Below are positions 47,974-59,791 of a stretch of DNA of 64,000 bases, piece after piece. A program made the translations under genes and the position numbers. The first letter of the stretch is position 1, and each line of letters begins with the position of its first letter. The notes below the pieces were generated by a model. That model was not told where the DNA came from and ran no database searches. It saw only the letters and a program-made list of their open reading frames with translations. Origin of the DNA: Blastomyces gilchristii SLH14081 (Eukaryota > Ascomycota > Eurotiomycetes > Onygenales > Ajellomycetaceae); contig NW_003101648.1 of assembly GCF_000003855.2 (NCBI RefSeq), positions 225,344 to 289,343 of the forward strand, in the 5' to 3' direction.

Positions 47974-48299
47974 CGCTTCCTTTGGCCTGGGAGTAGGTGA
48001 TCTCCCCCCGGAGGGTACGCCTGGTAAAAATAAAGCTGCATTCTGCCACTCTCACTAGATAGTTGAATTGCTAAATATTCTATATCAGAAGATAATTGTA
48101 CAGTGGAAAAGAGAACGGTGTTTGATGTTCTTAGATAGATCGATGTGAAATGCAGCTCATACAGTGACTGTTGACTGGGTGATCCCAGGTGAAGTTGTAT
48201 CTGCTTGGTTGGGCGGTTGTTCCACTTCCACCTTGAACTGTCGTGCGCGTTCCTAGTGCTAGTATGGTGTCCATGAGATGAGACATTGCGTTATCCAGA

Positions 48300-48940
48300 A
48301 GCGATTTTTTGGTGTGAGGATCTGGGTCCCTCCAGCGTTCCCTTCTACTGGGATCCTGGGAATTTCTGCGAGTGGGATATTATTGATCAATGCTCCAAAT
48401 CATCGTGCCTCCAAAGCAATGTTCGCTGGTCCATTCATTGCCTCTTCATTTTTATCGTCTCTGAATCATCGTAGCCAATCCACTGGTTGTCAAAGGTAAA
48501 TTTATTTCATCATATCTTTCTTTTAGCAACTGAGGCTGGAGTAGCCTTTCTGAGATCACTTGCTCGATCTCCTTCAACGTTAAATAATACGCCTTTGGGC
48601 TGACGTAGCGATTAGCAACAGCAAGCAGAACACAACAGAGACATAAAGAGGAACTCTTACTATTCCCAGTCAATATCAACAGCCTTGAAGCCATGTTTAG
48701 CCAGGCTTAGTCATGCATTCTTTGAGTAATGTGTAGGCTACTGGGGCAAAAGAGCTCAATCACTGGTAGAAGGGCCGATCAACCGCGGGACCCCCAACAT
48801 AATGTAATGAATTTCTTGCGGTTTTCCGGGCATGGTGCAAGCTTGCTCCACGTTTTTTCTGTTGGGCGGGGATCGCTGAAGGGCCGGCCCCGTACTGCTA
48901 TCCAAGTCTCTGGAGTTTTTGACGATTTTGTATTACTATC
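48300..48940 (-). pseudogene. GH18 class V chitinase relic
   Basis: Degraded remains of a class V chitinase. Read on the minus strand: ETWIAVRGRPFSDP (near 48,920, the equivalent of the TWISVGGW strand), then about 48,711-48,660 LAKHGFKAVDIDWE (the DxxDxDxE catalytic motif, intact) followed directly by a stop, then KEIEQVISERLLQPQLLKE (about 48,590-48,530), FDNQWIGYDDSETIKMKRQ (about 48,495-48,439) and CFGGTMIWSIDQ (about 48,418-48,383). Pieces are in different frames, and the ~150 residues normally between the catalytic motif and the YDD strand are missing, so an internal deletion plus frameshifts and stops have destroyed it. Confidence 0.78.
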
Positions 48941-50737
48941 TATGATATGGGTTACACGCGCCTGGTAGAGTGCTCCCGAGTTCCCGCCTCAGCGTAAAGT
49001 CAGTTGCTAACTCAGATTCGCGGCCCAATTCAACCGCCGGCTCTGGATTGTGTACGGAGCACAGAGTATATAGTACATGTACATCCATCGGCCACGCGAG
49101 AATTTGTCCATCCCGACGGGCGTACTAGATATTTGTATTATTGGTGCATTTCCAGTATTTGGTATTTGTCAACATAGATCTATGTACAGAGAGGATATAC
49201 TTGTGAGCTGTGAGTCAATCAATATTCAAGGAACAGTGTTCTTTACCTGGGGTCTGGGGTGCTGAGTGGCAGCTGAGATACATAGCTAACCAGACATCTC
49301 CATATGCTTCTCTGGAAAAGGTTCCTGTCATCATCCTCGTCATGGATGTAGTAGGCTTTGTTGTTTCTTGTGGCCTTCCCCGGCGCTGAGGCTCCTTCCG
49401 GGCCTGCGTGTGGGATCGTAATTTAATAATGCTTTCACACAGCCGTGCAAACAGGTCTTCCTCTACTACTGTGTATGAGGTTCCACGATTGGATTGGCCA
49501 CCTGTCAAACCTCTACGCAGGCCATAGGGCCAGCATGGCTGCATGCATGGCTGGCAATGATGACATGGATGATGATTATTAAAGCAGCCTGCCTCTTCGC
49601 GCTAGGTTAAATCCTTGAGTATTGGGATATACGCAGATACATGATACGTCACATCCGCCATAGTTTTTGTAGTCGGCAGCAAGCACGAGACAGACTTATC
49701 GCTTCCACCAATACGATAATTACCAGCGTGAACGACAAGCATCGCACCGCATCCCCAGCCAGCCGGTACCTGTATATTACGGAGTATGTATCTTTGGTTA
49801 GCTTCTGCCGTGTGCGCCGCCAAGACTGCGCTGATGGAGCTGTGTCGTGCTAGATGATTGGCCGCTGCGGGGCTGCTAGCGCAGCACATGACTTCGTGTG
49901 AGTCACCTGAACTCGCGTAACCACTTTACGCGTCGCCCAGCTTTGCAAGCCGCGTCTCCCTCTTCTGTTCTTGATAAAGAGATTTCCCCCAATTCCCATT
50001 ATTATTATTGAGAGAGAGAGAGATTGCACGGAGTAAGAAGGTTACTCTGTATAAGATGTTTTGTAGTTTTAGTTTTTGGAACCAAGGGGGAAAAAAGAGG
50101 TGCTGATGCTGCCCTGCCGTGGACAACAGTGCAGGTTTCCTTGTTCCTTGTTTCTTTTTTTCCTTTTTTTTTTTCCCTCTTCCTACTTGCGACTTGTTGC
50201 TTCCTTTGCCTTTTCCTTTTCCTTTTCCTTTTCCTTTTCCTTTTTCCTTTTCTCTTTTCTTTTCTTTTCTTTTCTTTTCTTTTCTTTTCTTTTTTTTGCT
50301 GTGCTGCTAGCTTAGTGATACTTGGAGCGGAGATGAACTACTGCGGAGTGGACGCTGCCTAGCCCCCTGTTATGAACGGGGTATATAATAATACTGATAC
50401 CGTTCCTTATATATATATCTGTGCTTAAAAGGTGTGGCTGAGACTGAGAGAGAAGGGGGTTTTTTCTTTTTTCTTTTTTTCTTTTTTCTTTTTTCCTCTC
50501 CCTTTCCTCTTGCGGGTGTTCTCAAGCTGTCAAATCTCAAATTCTGTCGACTTCCAGGATAGTTTGTGTTCATTTTACATACCAAGGCTTGCTGTTAGCT
50601 ATATTTATTCGAATTGCATTCATTGCTTGCCCCCCCGAGCTGATATTTTGGCTTGTCTGGGAAAAGAAAAGAAAAACAGGCCAACTAAATAAACCAACCA
50701 CCCCCCCTCGAAGAACAGAAACACCCCAGCTGGAATC
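48941..50737. other. intergenic before the BTB gene, no gene seen
   Basis: Small ORFs near 49,200-49,890 on the minus strand lack recognisable domains; the N-terminal part of the chitinase relic might have been here but I could not find it. The last 700 bp are pyrimidine-rich and probably the BTB gene's promoter and 5' UTR. Confidence 0.45.
50150..50297. repeat. polypyrimidine tract with (CCTTTT)n and (TTTTC)n
   Basis: Nearly pure C/T strand: about six CCTTTT units at about 50,208-50,245 followed by about ten TTTTC units to 50,292. Homopurine/homopyrimidine mirror-like tracts can form triplex DNA. A second T-rich tract follows at 50,458-50,505. The ORFs translated through it (Phe/Leu/Ser-only) are artefacts. 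Confidence 0.85.
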
Positions 50738-51737
50738 ATGTTTGTTAGACGGTCATCCCAAAGCCATACGGAGAGCTTTTCTTCCAAATATCGAGCGGGT
50801 AAATCCTCGTCTCGATCAAAGAGATCCTTCAGAGATCCTGCATCATCATCGTCAACAACCACCAGACGAGCTGAAAGGGCTGCTCGCAAACCAGATAGCC
50901 CTCCAGCTGGCACGTAAGTCAACACAAGACAATTTCCCAGCCTCAAGCAAATATGCATCTACATTGAGCTGCACACAAGTATTGACCTAGATATTTCACA
51001 TGTAGCAGCAACCTTACCTCTGCCATTATAACCCTCTGCGTCGGCCCCGACCAACGTCTCTTTGCTGCTCACGAGGGTGTCCTGTGCATCTCACCCTTCT
51101 TCGCCACCTGTTGTCGAGGCCAGTTCCTCGAGTCCCACGGCAAGAGAATCAATCTGCCCGATGAGCAGCCAGAAATCCTCTCGTCCATCCTCGAGTACCT
51201 CTACAAGGGCGACTATTACCCACGCTTAATGCACAATAAACGCCGAGATGTCTGGGAGCTGGAGAATGCTGGGAATGGTTCGAGTGAGCAAGCGTCCGAG
51301 TCGACTATTATCAACCAGGTGGATGGGGCTGTTATCTTGAAGGATACCGCTGTCTAGTTTGTCTCCCTGCTCTCCGTTGTACTTTTAGCTCATTGTATCC
51401 TCCTTCATAATTGAAGTTGAGCTAACCAGTTCCGTTTTCTTTTTCTTTTCCCCAAAAGCTGTGCTGCAGAACGATACGGCTTGGACGACCTGAAACGACT
51501 CGCTCTCCGAAAACAGGGGCTTCAGGTCGCGGTGCAATGTAGCACGATTCTCTCTAGTGCTCGATTCGCCTATGCAAACACCCCGGACAACGATTCCAAG
51601 CTCCGTGCCCATTATCTTGCCCTGATCATCCGCAGCAGATCGACCTTCAAGCGAAGTGGCACCATGCAGATGGAAATGGAGATTGGAGGGAAACTCTTCT
51701 TTGACCTCTTCGTCGCCATGTGCAATCATATGGTTAG

Positions 51738-51778
<41 letters not shown>

Positions 51779-51895
51779 CCTTTCCTTTTCTTTTCGTTTC
51801 ACTTCTTCTTACCTGGTTTACTTTCGCTCAAATACTCACCCTTGTTTGAATAGGATGACCTCACCAACGCCTCCAAGTCACCCTTCTCCCGTTAA
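50738..51895 (+). CDS. BTB/POZ domain protein
   Basis: BTB domains mediate dimerisation and often recruit substrates to Cullin-3 ligases. Exons 50738-50913, 51009-51356, 51459-51732 and 51854-51895 join in frame to 279 residues. Residues 1-58 are Ser/Arg-rich and disordered. The BTB core is about 60-140: AIITLCVGPDQRLFAAHEGV, CISPFFATCCRGQF, INLPDEQPEILSSILEYLYKGDYYP. The insert 150-175 is polar, and the BACK-like helical part follows (CAAERYGLDDLKRLALRK). The last exon is 14 codons, DDLTNASKSPFSR, reached after an intron that carries a long poly-T run. Partner and function unknown. Confidence 0.87.
51740..51778. repeat. ~39-nt poly-T run inside intron 3 of the BTB gene
   Basis: Starts 8 nt after the 5' splice site GTTAGT of intron 51733-51853. 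In the transcript it is a poly-U tract close to the donor, unlike the usual tract near the acceptor. Confidence 0.85.
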
Positions 51896-53270
51896 TAATG
51901 CCCCTTTACACTACGACTCCCAGCATCACATACGATCCACTCCGGATGGATGCCTCTCACCATTCCCTACCCCCCGCTACAATAACGCAGTCCATCTCAC
52001 CTCTTATCCCCGTCCATCCCATGCCCACCGTCCCGTCCGAACCAGGATTCTCCCCTCCACATCTCCTATCTCCTATCTTTTAGCCGCCGCGCCCTCGCGA
52101 TATAAAAAACTTAATACCGCAATCCGACCACACAACACGGCTATCATTCTACTATCCTACGACCCTTGTATAATATATGATTTTGCACCACCCGACTAAT
52201 TGAGAGAAAAGAAAAGAAAAGATTGCAAAAACTAGCAGCGATGAGGAGGAGGTGGGGAGGGGGGAGGGGGGAGGAGCTAGTATGAAACAAGCCGAATCGA
52301 CGAACGAAAGCTGTCCTGTCCGTCCATCCCTATGTTGTGTTTTGTTTTTTCGGGGCCATCTATTACTATTTATAAAACCAACAGTGAAATCCCGCCGTCT
52401 AACGTCAGTACCAGTCTGAAGCACCGAGGAAAAAACTCCACATCTGGAGGAGTAACAGATGATGGGGAACGGGATAAAGCGAGTGATGGAAAAAGATGGA
52501 AAATCTATCCATCCATCTAACCATATTCTTCCCCCATCCTACGTTACATTACTCAAGTAGCTCTACATTTTTTGTGTATTATTATCTCCACCTTTTCCCC
52601 CGTATTGTATTTCTCACTTACTATATCCCATCTCATATTCCCCATACATTTTGTTTCTCATCATTCTTGTTTGACTCTTACTGTTTGTTAAACTTTGATT
52701 TGTTTCTTTTATATACCAGGTAGCACCGGGCACCCGCCCCGCCGCTGCCCTGTCTCCTAACAGAATGAAACAATGCTTGGTTGAGACACAGCAGGAATGC
52801 ATGCATACAACAGAAACTGATGGTTGTGCATTGACTATTCATCAGATATTTTTCGCAATTCAGAACTTGCTACTGTTCTGCATTCCCCCTCCCCTTTCTC
52901 AAGTGACTCTTTCTACCAAACATTGCCTAAATCACACTCATTTCCTGATTTCTGATCGTATCTTGAAATTCCAGTTAGTTATCCGATTATGCGGAGAGAA
53001 CTTTTGGGCTTGTTTTATGGCTGCTAGCTCAAGAGTTGATTGATCTCTGTTTTCCGTTTTCCGTTTTTTTTTTCTTCTTTTTTTTGTTTTTCTTTGTTTC
53101 CCCCTTCCATTCTGTATCCACATGTACCTCCTGGAGAAAAGGACATGTTTTGTGTCTTCTATCTAAATTGCCATTGGAAGGGGAATGGAAAGAGAGAAGA
53201 GAAAGGAGAAAATAATTACAAGAGAGATATGTCAATGACTAATGTGATTCACCACTTAACAACCTGATTC
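51896..53270. other. intergenic, edge of gene space
   Basis: No gene seen; small ORFs are in pyrimidine-rich or low-complexity sequence. Base composition shifts to very AT-rich at about 53,270. Confidence 0.6.
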
Positions 53271-53497
53271 ACTTCAAATATTAATATCTTAAAAGTTCTT
53301 CTTTATTTGAACTTTTTAAGATGTAATTTATAAATATTAAGATTTATACTATAATAAAGTCTTAAATTATAACAATACAGATAAAATTAATTAAAATATA
53401 GAATAAAATAAATAATAAAATACAGTAAAGTAAAGTAAAATATTATATTTATATAAGAAATCCTGCTTCTTATAAATTCTTTATATCTATTCTGTGA

Positions 53498-56400
53498 AAG
53501 GTGTAAAGCTTGCTTATCTAAAACTGAAGAGAAAAGTCAAGCTAGTAAATCTGCAACTGCAAGCTCAAAAAGAAGAAACTCTCAACTATCTAGGTCTTCA
53601 AACTTCAATTCTCCAGCTAAATGTAAACAGAATTTGAATCCTCAAACACCTGTTAAGATTAGAGAATTGAGAAATGACTCTGGTGATAAACTAGATAGAA
53701 TGCAAGCAGTTGAGATTCCTGCTTTTCAAAATAGTTATAATCTACTATCTGGTGATAGTGATTAGATTCTACTCTATCTTCACTCTCTTTTAGTATGAAT
53801 GTACAACAAAAACAACAAAAAAAGTTTAAAAACTCTTCAAAAATCACATTTATTCAAAACAATGTGAATAGAAACTCAAATTGTATTTATTCTTGTCTTC
53901 AGATTACATTTGAATAAAAAGTCAACTTTGTACTTCTTCAAGAATCAAACTTTGATACTGAGCAAAAGTACATCATTTCTCATTCAAGCTATTACTGCTT
54001 TCTTTCTGAAAAATCTGAGATAAAATCAAGAGTAGTGATCTATGAGAGAAAAAGATCAAGATATCAATTTAATCTGAGATTTGATATCATATCTGACTCT
54101 GATATTCTAGTGAGTGACATTATAGATAAAGATAATGAGTTTGATACTATTCAACTTATAAATATCTATAATGAAAAATCATTGAAAGAAAACAACAATA
54201 CCTGAACAATTGACAGAGAATTTTTGAATATAACTCTCTTAAAAAACTCTATAATTGCAGGAGAGTTCAATGCATATCATTTCTGATGAAACTCAGAGTG
54301 CACAAGAGCAGTAAGAGCAGATAAACTGATTGAATGAACTTTTGAGCATTCAATAGATTTAGTTAACAAGTCTGATCAACAAACATTCTTTAGAAAAGAC
54401 ATGAAACAGAAATCTATTATAGATCTAACTTTCATGTCACAAAATCTAATTGAAAAAAGACTTATAAACTGGTTTATTGATTCAAATGAAACCTCAGAAT
54501 CAGGTCATGAGATTATTCAATTTGATATTGAACTGAGTGAAAAACAAAGAAGTGAAAATCCTCTTCTCTCTAATCAGTATAACTTTGAAAAAGCTGATTG
54601 AAAAGCAGTTGAAGAAAGAGTAAAACAGCTGAAATCTGAAAGACAGAGTGAGCTCTATTGAAATCAAAGTCAAGATATCTCAAATGAAATGCTTGAGAAT
54701 AGAGTAAAGCTGATTACATCTATTCTTCTAACAAGTATTAGAGAAAATATTTCAAAGAAAAAGTCTTCTGAGTATTTCAAACCTTGATGAAATGAGAATA
54801 TCACTTCTAAAAGAAAGTAATTAGTCACTGCTAAGAGAGATTGAAAGAATAACTTAATATCTGATGAAGAGTTCAAAGATATTTGAAATGAATATTTTTC
54901 AGATATTAAAAAAGTCAAAACAGATTGCTGAAACAAATTTCTTGAAGAAGTATAAGAAAAAGAAGTTTTTAAAGCCTTCAACTATACTAAAACAAGAAGT
55001 GTAGCAAAGCTTCCAACCTTAGAATATGAATTTCAGAATGAATTGTATACAGCAAACTCTTTTGAGGAAAAATATCAAGCTTTTATAAGAATTCTCTTTC
55101 AAAACTTATCACATTTAGAAGAGAAGAATATGTCATTTCATGAATATATTGATGAAAATAACTGGGAATGATCTGAGCTTACATGTGATGAACTAGAGTC
55201 AGCAATATTCTCAAGTTCAATTAAAACTGCTGCAGGGCCTGATTCAATTAATCACTTGATTATTCAAAACATATATTCCTACTTGAAGAATGAATATTTT
55301 GAGCTCTTTTTCAATCTCTTAAAAAATGATTATTATTCTGAATACTGGAGAGAAGCTACTGAAGTAATTCTTACAAAATCTAATAGAAAAGCTTCAATTT
55401 CTAAGTTATATAGAGTAATATCTCTGTTGAACTGTTTAAGAAAAATTCTAGAAAAGATAATAGCTACTAGATTATCTTTTATAAGCTCTATTAGTGATTC
55501 TCTTCTATTTAATGAATAAATGAGAGGTAGAAAACAATGTTCTGCAATTGATACTGTTCTCTCAGTTATTCATGATGTTCAAGTAGCAAAGCATGAAGAC
55601 CTGGTCTCAACTGCAGTTTTTATTGATATAAAAGATGCATTTGATCATGTTTCAAAGTCTAAGATGATTCAAACTTTGAAGATGTTAAAACTGTCACTTT
55701 CTCTAATAAAATGAGTTAATTATTTCATGTCTAAAAGAATTATACAACTATTCTTTGATGGAAGAAAATAAGATAAAACTGAGATAAAAATAGAAGTATC
55801 ACAAGAATCTTCAATCTCACCTGTTTTATTTGCAATATACACTGCATATCTATTCAAGAATAGAGAGATGAAAATAGTGAGATCTTCAAGTTATGTAGAT
55901 GATATTGGTCTACTCTACAGTTCAAAGATAATCAAAGAGAATTTAGAAGTGATTAAGAAAGCAGTAAAGGAAATCTTTGTTAGAGCAGATATCAATCTAA
56001 TTCAATTTGATATGAATAAAACTGAGTTAATTCACTTTTTTCCCAGGTTTAATGAGAAAGAACTAAGTCTAACTCTTTTAAATAAAGAGATTAAACCCAG
56101 TTTGAATGTCAAATGACTAGGAGTATGATTAAACTCCAAGTTGAATTTTAAATATCATATTCAACAAAGAATCATCAAGGCAGAGAGACTACTGAATAGT
56201 ATAATCAGACTATCAAATACTGAGAGAGGTCTATTCTTTCAGGCTATGAGACAGTTATACATAGTCTGTATTATCTCAGTAGCTGATTATGAAGTTCAAG
56301 TTTGATGAAATAATCAAGATAACTTCACTGAACTCTTTCAAAGTCTATAAAACACAGCTTTGAGAAGAATTCTGAGAGCATTCAAATCATCTTCTATTCA

Positions 56401-57767
56401 AGCAATGGAAATTGAAGCTTCAATTTCATCTCCTGCTATTTGATTTGACAAGGCCTGTATGAACTATGCTCTGAGAGTCATGAAGATGAGCTCAAATCAT
56501 ATAATCAGAGAAAGAGTCTCTTCTTCATTTCTATCAGTTAACTCAGGAAATGAACTGAATTGAAATAGATTTCTTGATTGAAATGAGAATAATACTTTAA
56601 AGAAAATGCTCTCTCAACTGTATAGACTATGTTCACTTATTAAGAATCAATTTTCTTCATTAAATGTTGAGAAAATTGATCATGAGAAGATATCTCTCTG
56701 AAGAGAAAAGCTTGAATCTCTCATAGACTTATAAATAAGTGAACTATCTAAAGAGAGAGAATATGAACAGTATTTGAAAAAATCTCTACAATCAATATAA
56801 AAGACTCTATTCTGATTTACTCAGATGGCTCAAAAAGTGAGAATTTGAATAGATTAGATGCAGGCATTGCTTATACTGAAGATAATATAAATTTTATCTC
56901 AGATTTCTGAAATTTAGACTGTGAATCTGAAGTCCTTGATGCTGAACTATTTGCAATAGTGAAAGCTTTCAAACTTATTAAAATAAAATCTCATAAAAGA
57001 GAAAATAGTTTGAAAGAGACATGAATATTCTCTGATAGTCAAGCTACATTAAAAAGACTTAGAAATAGTCAGATTCATAATGATCAAATAAATCTTGAAC
57101 TGATTTTAAACTCTGTTTTGAAAATTCAAAAGAGAAGAATATCAAAACTGATAATTCATCTGCATTGAGTTCCTGCTCATATGAATATTCATGACAATGA
57201 ATTGAATGATTCAGCTGCAAAAAAGAGTTCAGAATTAAGCAGATCTATTCAAAAAACAGTATCCTGGTCTTTTATAAAGAGAAAGATAAAAGAATCTTGT
57301 TTAAATAAGTGAAATGAAAGCTAGCAGAAACAAAAGAAGAGCATACATTATTCAAGATTTGAGACAAAATCAAAGTGGAAATCTTGTTCAATTAAATGTA
57401 AAAAGAAAATATTCTCATCTATAATTCAGCTGAAACTAGGACATGGTTATTTCAAATCCTATATACAAAGATTTGATGATAGATTTGATTCAACAGAGTG
57501 CTCATTCTGCAATGCAAATGAAAATCCTGAGCATATTGTAATGCATTGTGCATTATACAATAGTCTCAGAGTCAGATTAAAGAAGAAGTATGATTTAAAT
57601 CAATTAAATATGAGGTTCTTATTCTCGATTTTGCATATCTGAAATTGATAAATGTATAATAGTTGACTCTATAGATATAGGAAAAACCCTGAGAACTAAA
57701 GGTTCTCGGGTAGATGTCATAGTCTCTGACTGCATACATCTATAATTGAAGAATAATAATAATAATT
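53498..57767 (+). mobile_element. LINE retrotransposon, I/Tad type, mutated copy A
   Basis: Degenerate non-LTR element. ORF1 tail at 53,498-53,764 (CERCKACLSK, Ser/Lys-rich, then ENS-like end). ORF2 from 53,797: AP endonuclease motif equivalent to GDFNAHHPWW at about 54,260-54,290 (reads GEFNAYHF then two stops), ESGHEIIQFDI; reverse transcriptase with TAAGPDSI (55,228), FIDIKDAFDHV (about 55,620), active site YVDD intact at 55,891-55,902; RNase H with YSDGSKS (56,818), DAELFAI, FSDSQATL; and a C-terminal LKLGHGYFKSYI / CSFCN...EHIVMHC zinc finger at about 57,430-57,550. Stops are TGA where Trp is expected and TAA where Gln is expected. Ends in an (AAT)n tail at 57,752-57,767, as I-type LINEs do. 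5' truncated; copy shares about 90% with copy B by eye. Confidence 0.9.
57687..57710 (+). other. 3' hairpin of LINE copy A
   Basis: CCCTGAGAAC, loop TAAAG, GTTCTCGGG: nine base pairs with one bulged T, 42 nt before the (AAT)n tail. It keeps a CpG and GC pairs in an otherwise stripped region. LINE RTs of some families recognise a 3' stem-loop, so it may be the RT binding site (inference). Confidence 0.55.
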
Positions 57768-58599
57768 GAGTGTCTTCTGAAGAAGAAGAAGTTCATCTTG
57801 AGACATATTATAAAGAAGGCCTCATAATGACTCAGAGTTCTTATCATTCTTCTTTTCTAACTTGATACTGTGATCTACTTCTGGGCCTTGTAAAGAAGGT
57901 ATATTCATAGTATTATCTTGTCAGAAGACATCTAGATATTCATGATATTATTAAGAGAGTTTTGTATGAGAATCTGTTATTGTAGTACAGAATAATTTCT
58001 CTAGAGCTTTCTTAATATCAGCCAGGCTGATGAAATAGATTATCACATGATTCTCCTATTGATGATCTTTTCAGCAACTTTCTTTTCAGAGTATTTCCTA
58101 GGTGTTGACAGAGATCTGTGTCAGATTCATAGTCTTGTGAATATCATCTTTGTAAATCCTATCATTGTTAGAGAATATTAAGCTTCTGTTTCAAGTATTT
58201 AATAAGATGTCTTGTTCAGATAGTCAGATCAGTTCTAATATAAGATTATAATCAAGATTATTGACTTCATATATATAGACATCTTCACATTGATGTTCTC
58301 TGACATCTATGTTCAACTTCATCATATAACAGATAGAAATGTCTTTTAAGTCATTAAATTCTGTGAGAAGTCAGAGTTTTAATAAGAGAATACACTGAAG
58401 ATTGTAATATCTTACAACTGAAGATTTAATCATTATATAATAACATAGACTGCTGTCTATCATAACTTTCATATTATACATGTTATTGATCACAGTAGAT
58501 ACAAGAATTGTGTTTATTATCATTTTCTCTTTAAATCATTGTCATCTGATCTCTTCAAGCTTCTGTTTGTGAATTTGAATAGAAGCTAATCTTTTCTCT

Positions 58600-59674
58600 G
58601 TTTCATCAGAACATTCTTATAGTTATCTTCTGAATCTTTCTTCACTGCAATGTGATTGATGTGAACAGATGCTGATTCATTTCTTGAGTAAGAAGGCACA
58701 TAGACTGATCAACAGTTGAAAGCAATGTGTTCTGATCAATTACAGTTGATACACACTTCTCATTGACATCAATCAGTAACTTCTTCAGAAGTGATCCCAG
58801 GAACTCAGAAGCCTGTTCAGACAGCAGAGACTCTTGCTTATGTGTAGACATTCAAGTCTACTCAATTCATAGCATCTGCATCATTGTTATTCTTCAGTGC
58901 AGGTGTATAAGTGACTGAGATATAATATCTTCTGTCACTGTTCTGTATAGTCTTAAGCTTGATAAGACAGTCATTCAATATCTGAAGCTGTGTGCAGAAG
59001 CCTTCATAAGTTAAGTCTTTATTTACACTTATGAGAGTCTGTAAGAGTTCAAAAGTTAATGTCTTCTTAAGCATGCTAATCTTTATTTGATTCTCTCAAG
59101 ATTAATCACCTGCTTCTAAGATCTTGATATCAAAGTCAGAGATAAATGTTGTAAGAGAAGTGTTTCTCTGTCAGATACTCTGTATTCAATCTAACATCTT
59201 CTATTACATGGCAGTGTCTCAGAGAAGAACATCAAGATATTTCATAATATTATCAGATATTCACAACACTGGTTCACATACTTTTATTCATGAATGAAAC
59301 TTCTGTTTCACACAATTCTTCAATCATTCATTGATATATTAACTTTGATTGATTAACAAGTCAATGACATCTTCATGTACACTCAGTTTCATAAGCATTT
59401 TCATCCTTTATGATGAGTAGAGAGTGAGATCAGAAGTATTGAAATATATAGAAGCATCTAAGTGTTCTTTCAGTGCATTTATATTCAATTCTGTAGATGT
59501 TGAAATTGCATGAGTTTCTTATTATAATAATCATTGAATCTCTTCATATTGATGTTGTTGAGTTGCATGCATATCAGCTATTTATTGTTATTGTAATTTC
59601 AACATTGCTCAGAGCCACTGTGACATTGTGTCTATACTTCTGTTTAAGAGTTCTCTTATATTATTGTTAGACAT
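58600..59674 (-). pseudogene. gypsy gag with CCHC knuckle, many stops
   Basis: Reads MSNNNIRELLNRSIDTMSQW, with about 20 in-frame stops, then clean stretches 59,074-58,862 and 58,851-58,642. The second clean stretch is one frame off the true frame, since the zinc knuckle reads in the adjacent frame, so at least one indel is present. Confidence 0.75.
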
Positions 59675-59791
59675 GATTATATTAATCATTGAATGTGTAA
59701 TTGTATGAATATCTTATACATCTGAGATGTCAGAACTCTCAGGTCTTTCACTGACATTCTCTTATAAGATCTTACTCTCTTCATAAGATCT

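Noticed and set aside
50024..50362. 112-codon Phe/Leu-rich ORF
   Set aside because: Translation of a polypyrimidine microsatellite.
53498..57650. A LINE using TGA as Trp under an alternative code
   Set aside because: TAA also occurs at expected Gln positions and there are indels; mutational decay explains both better, although the TGA bias itself is kept as a finding.
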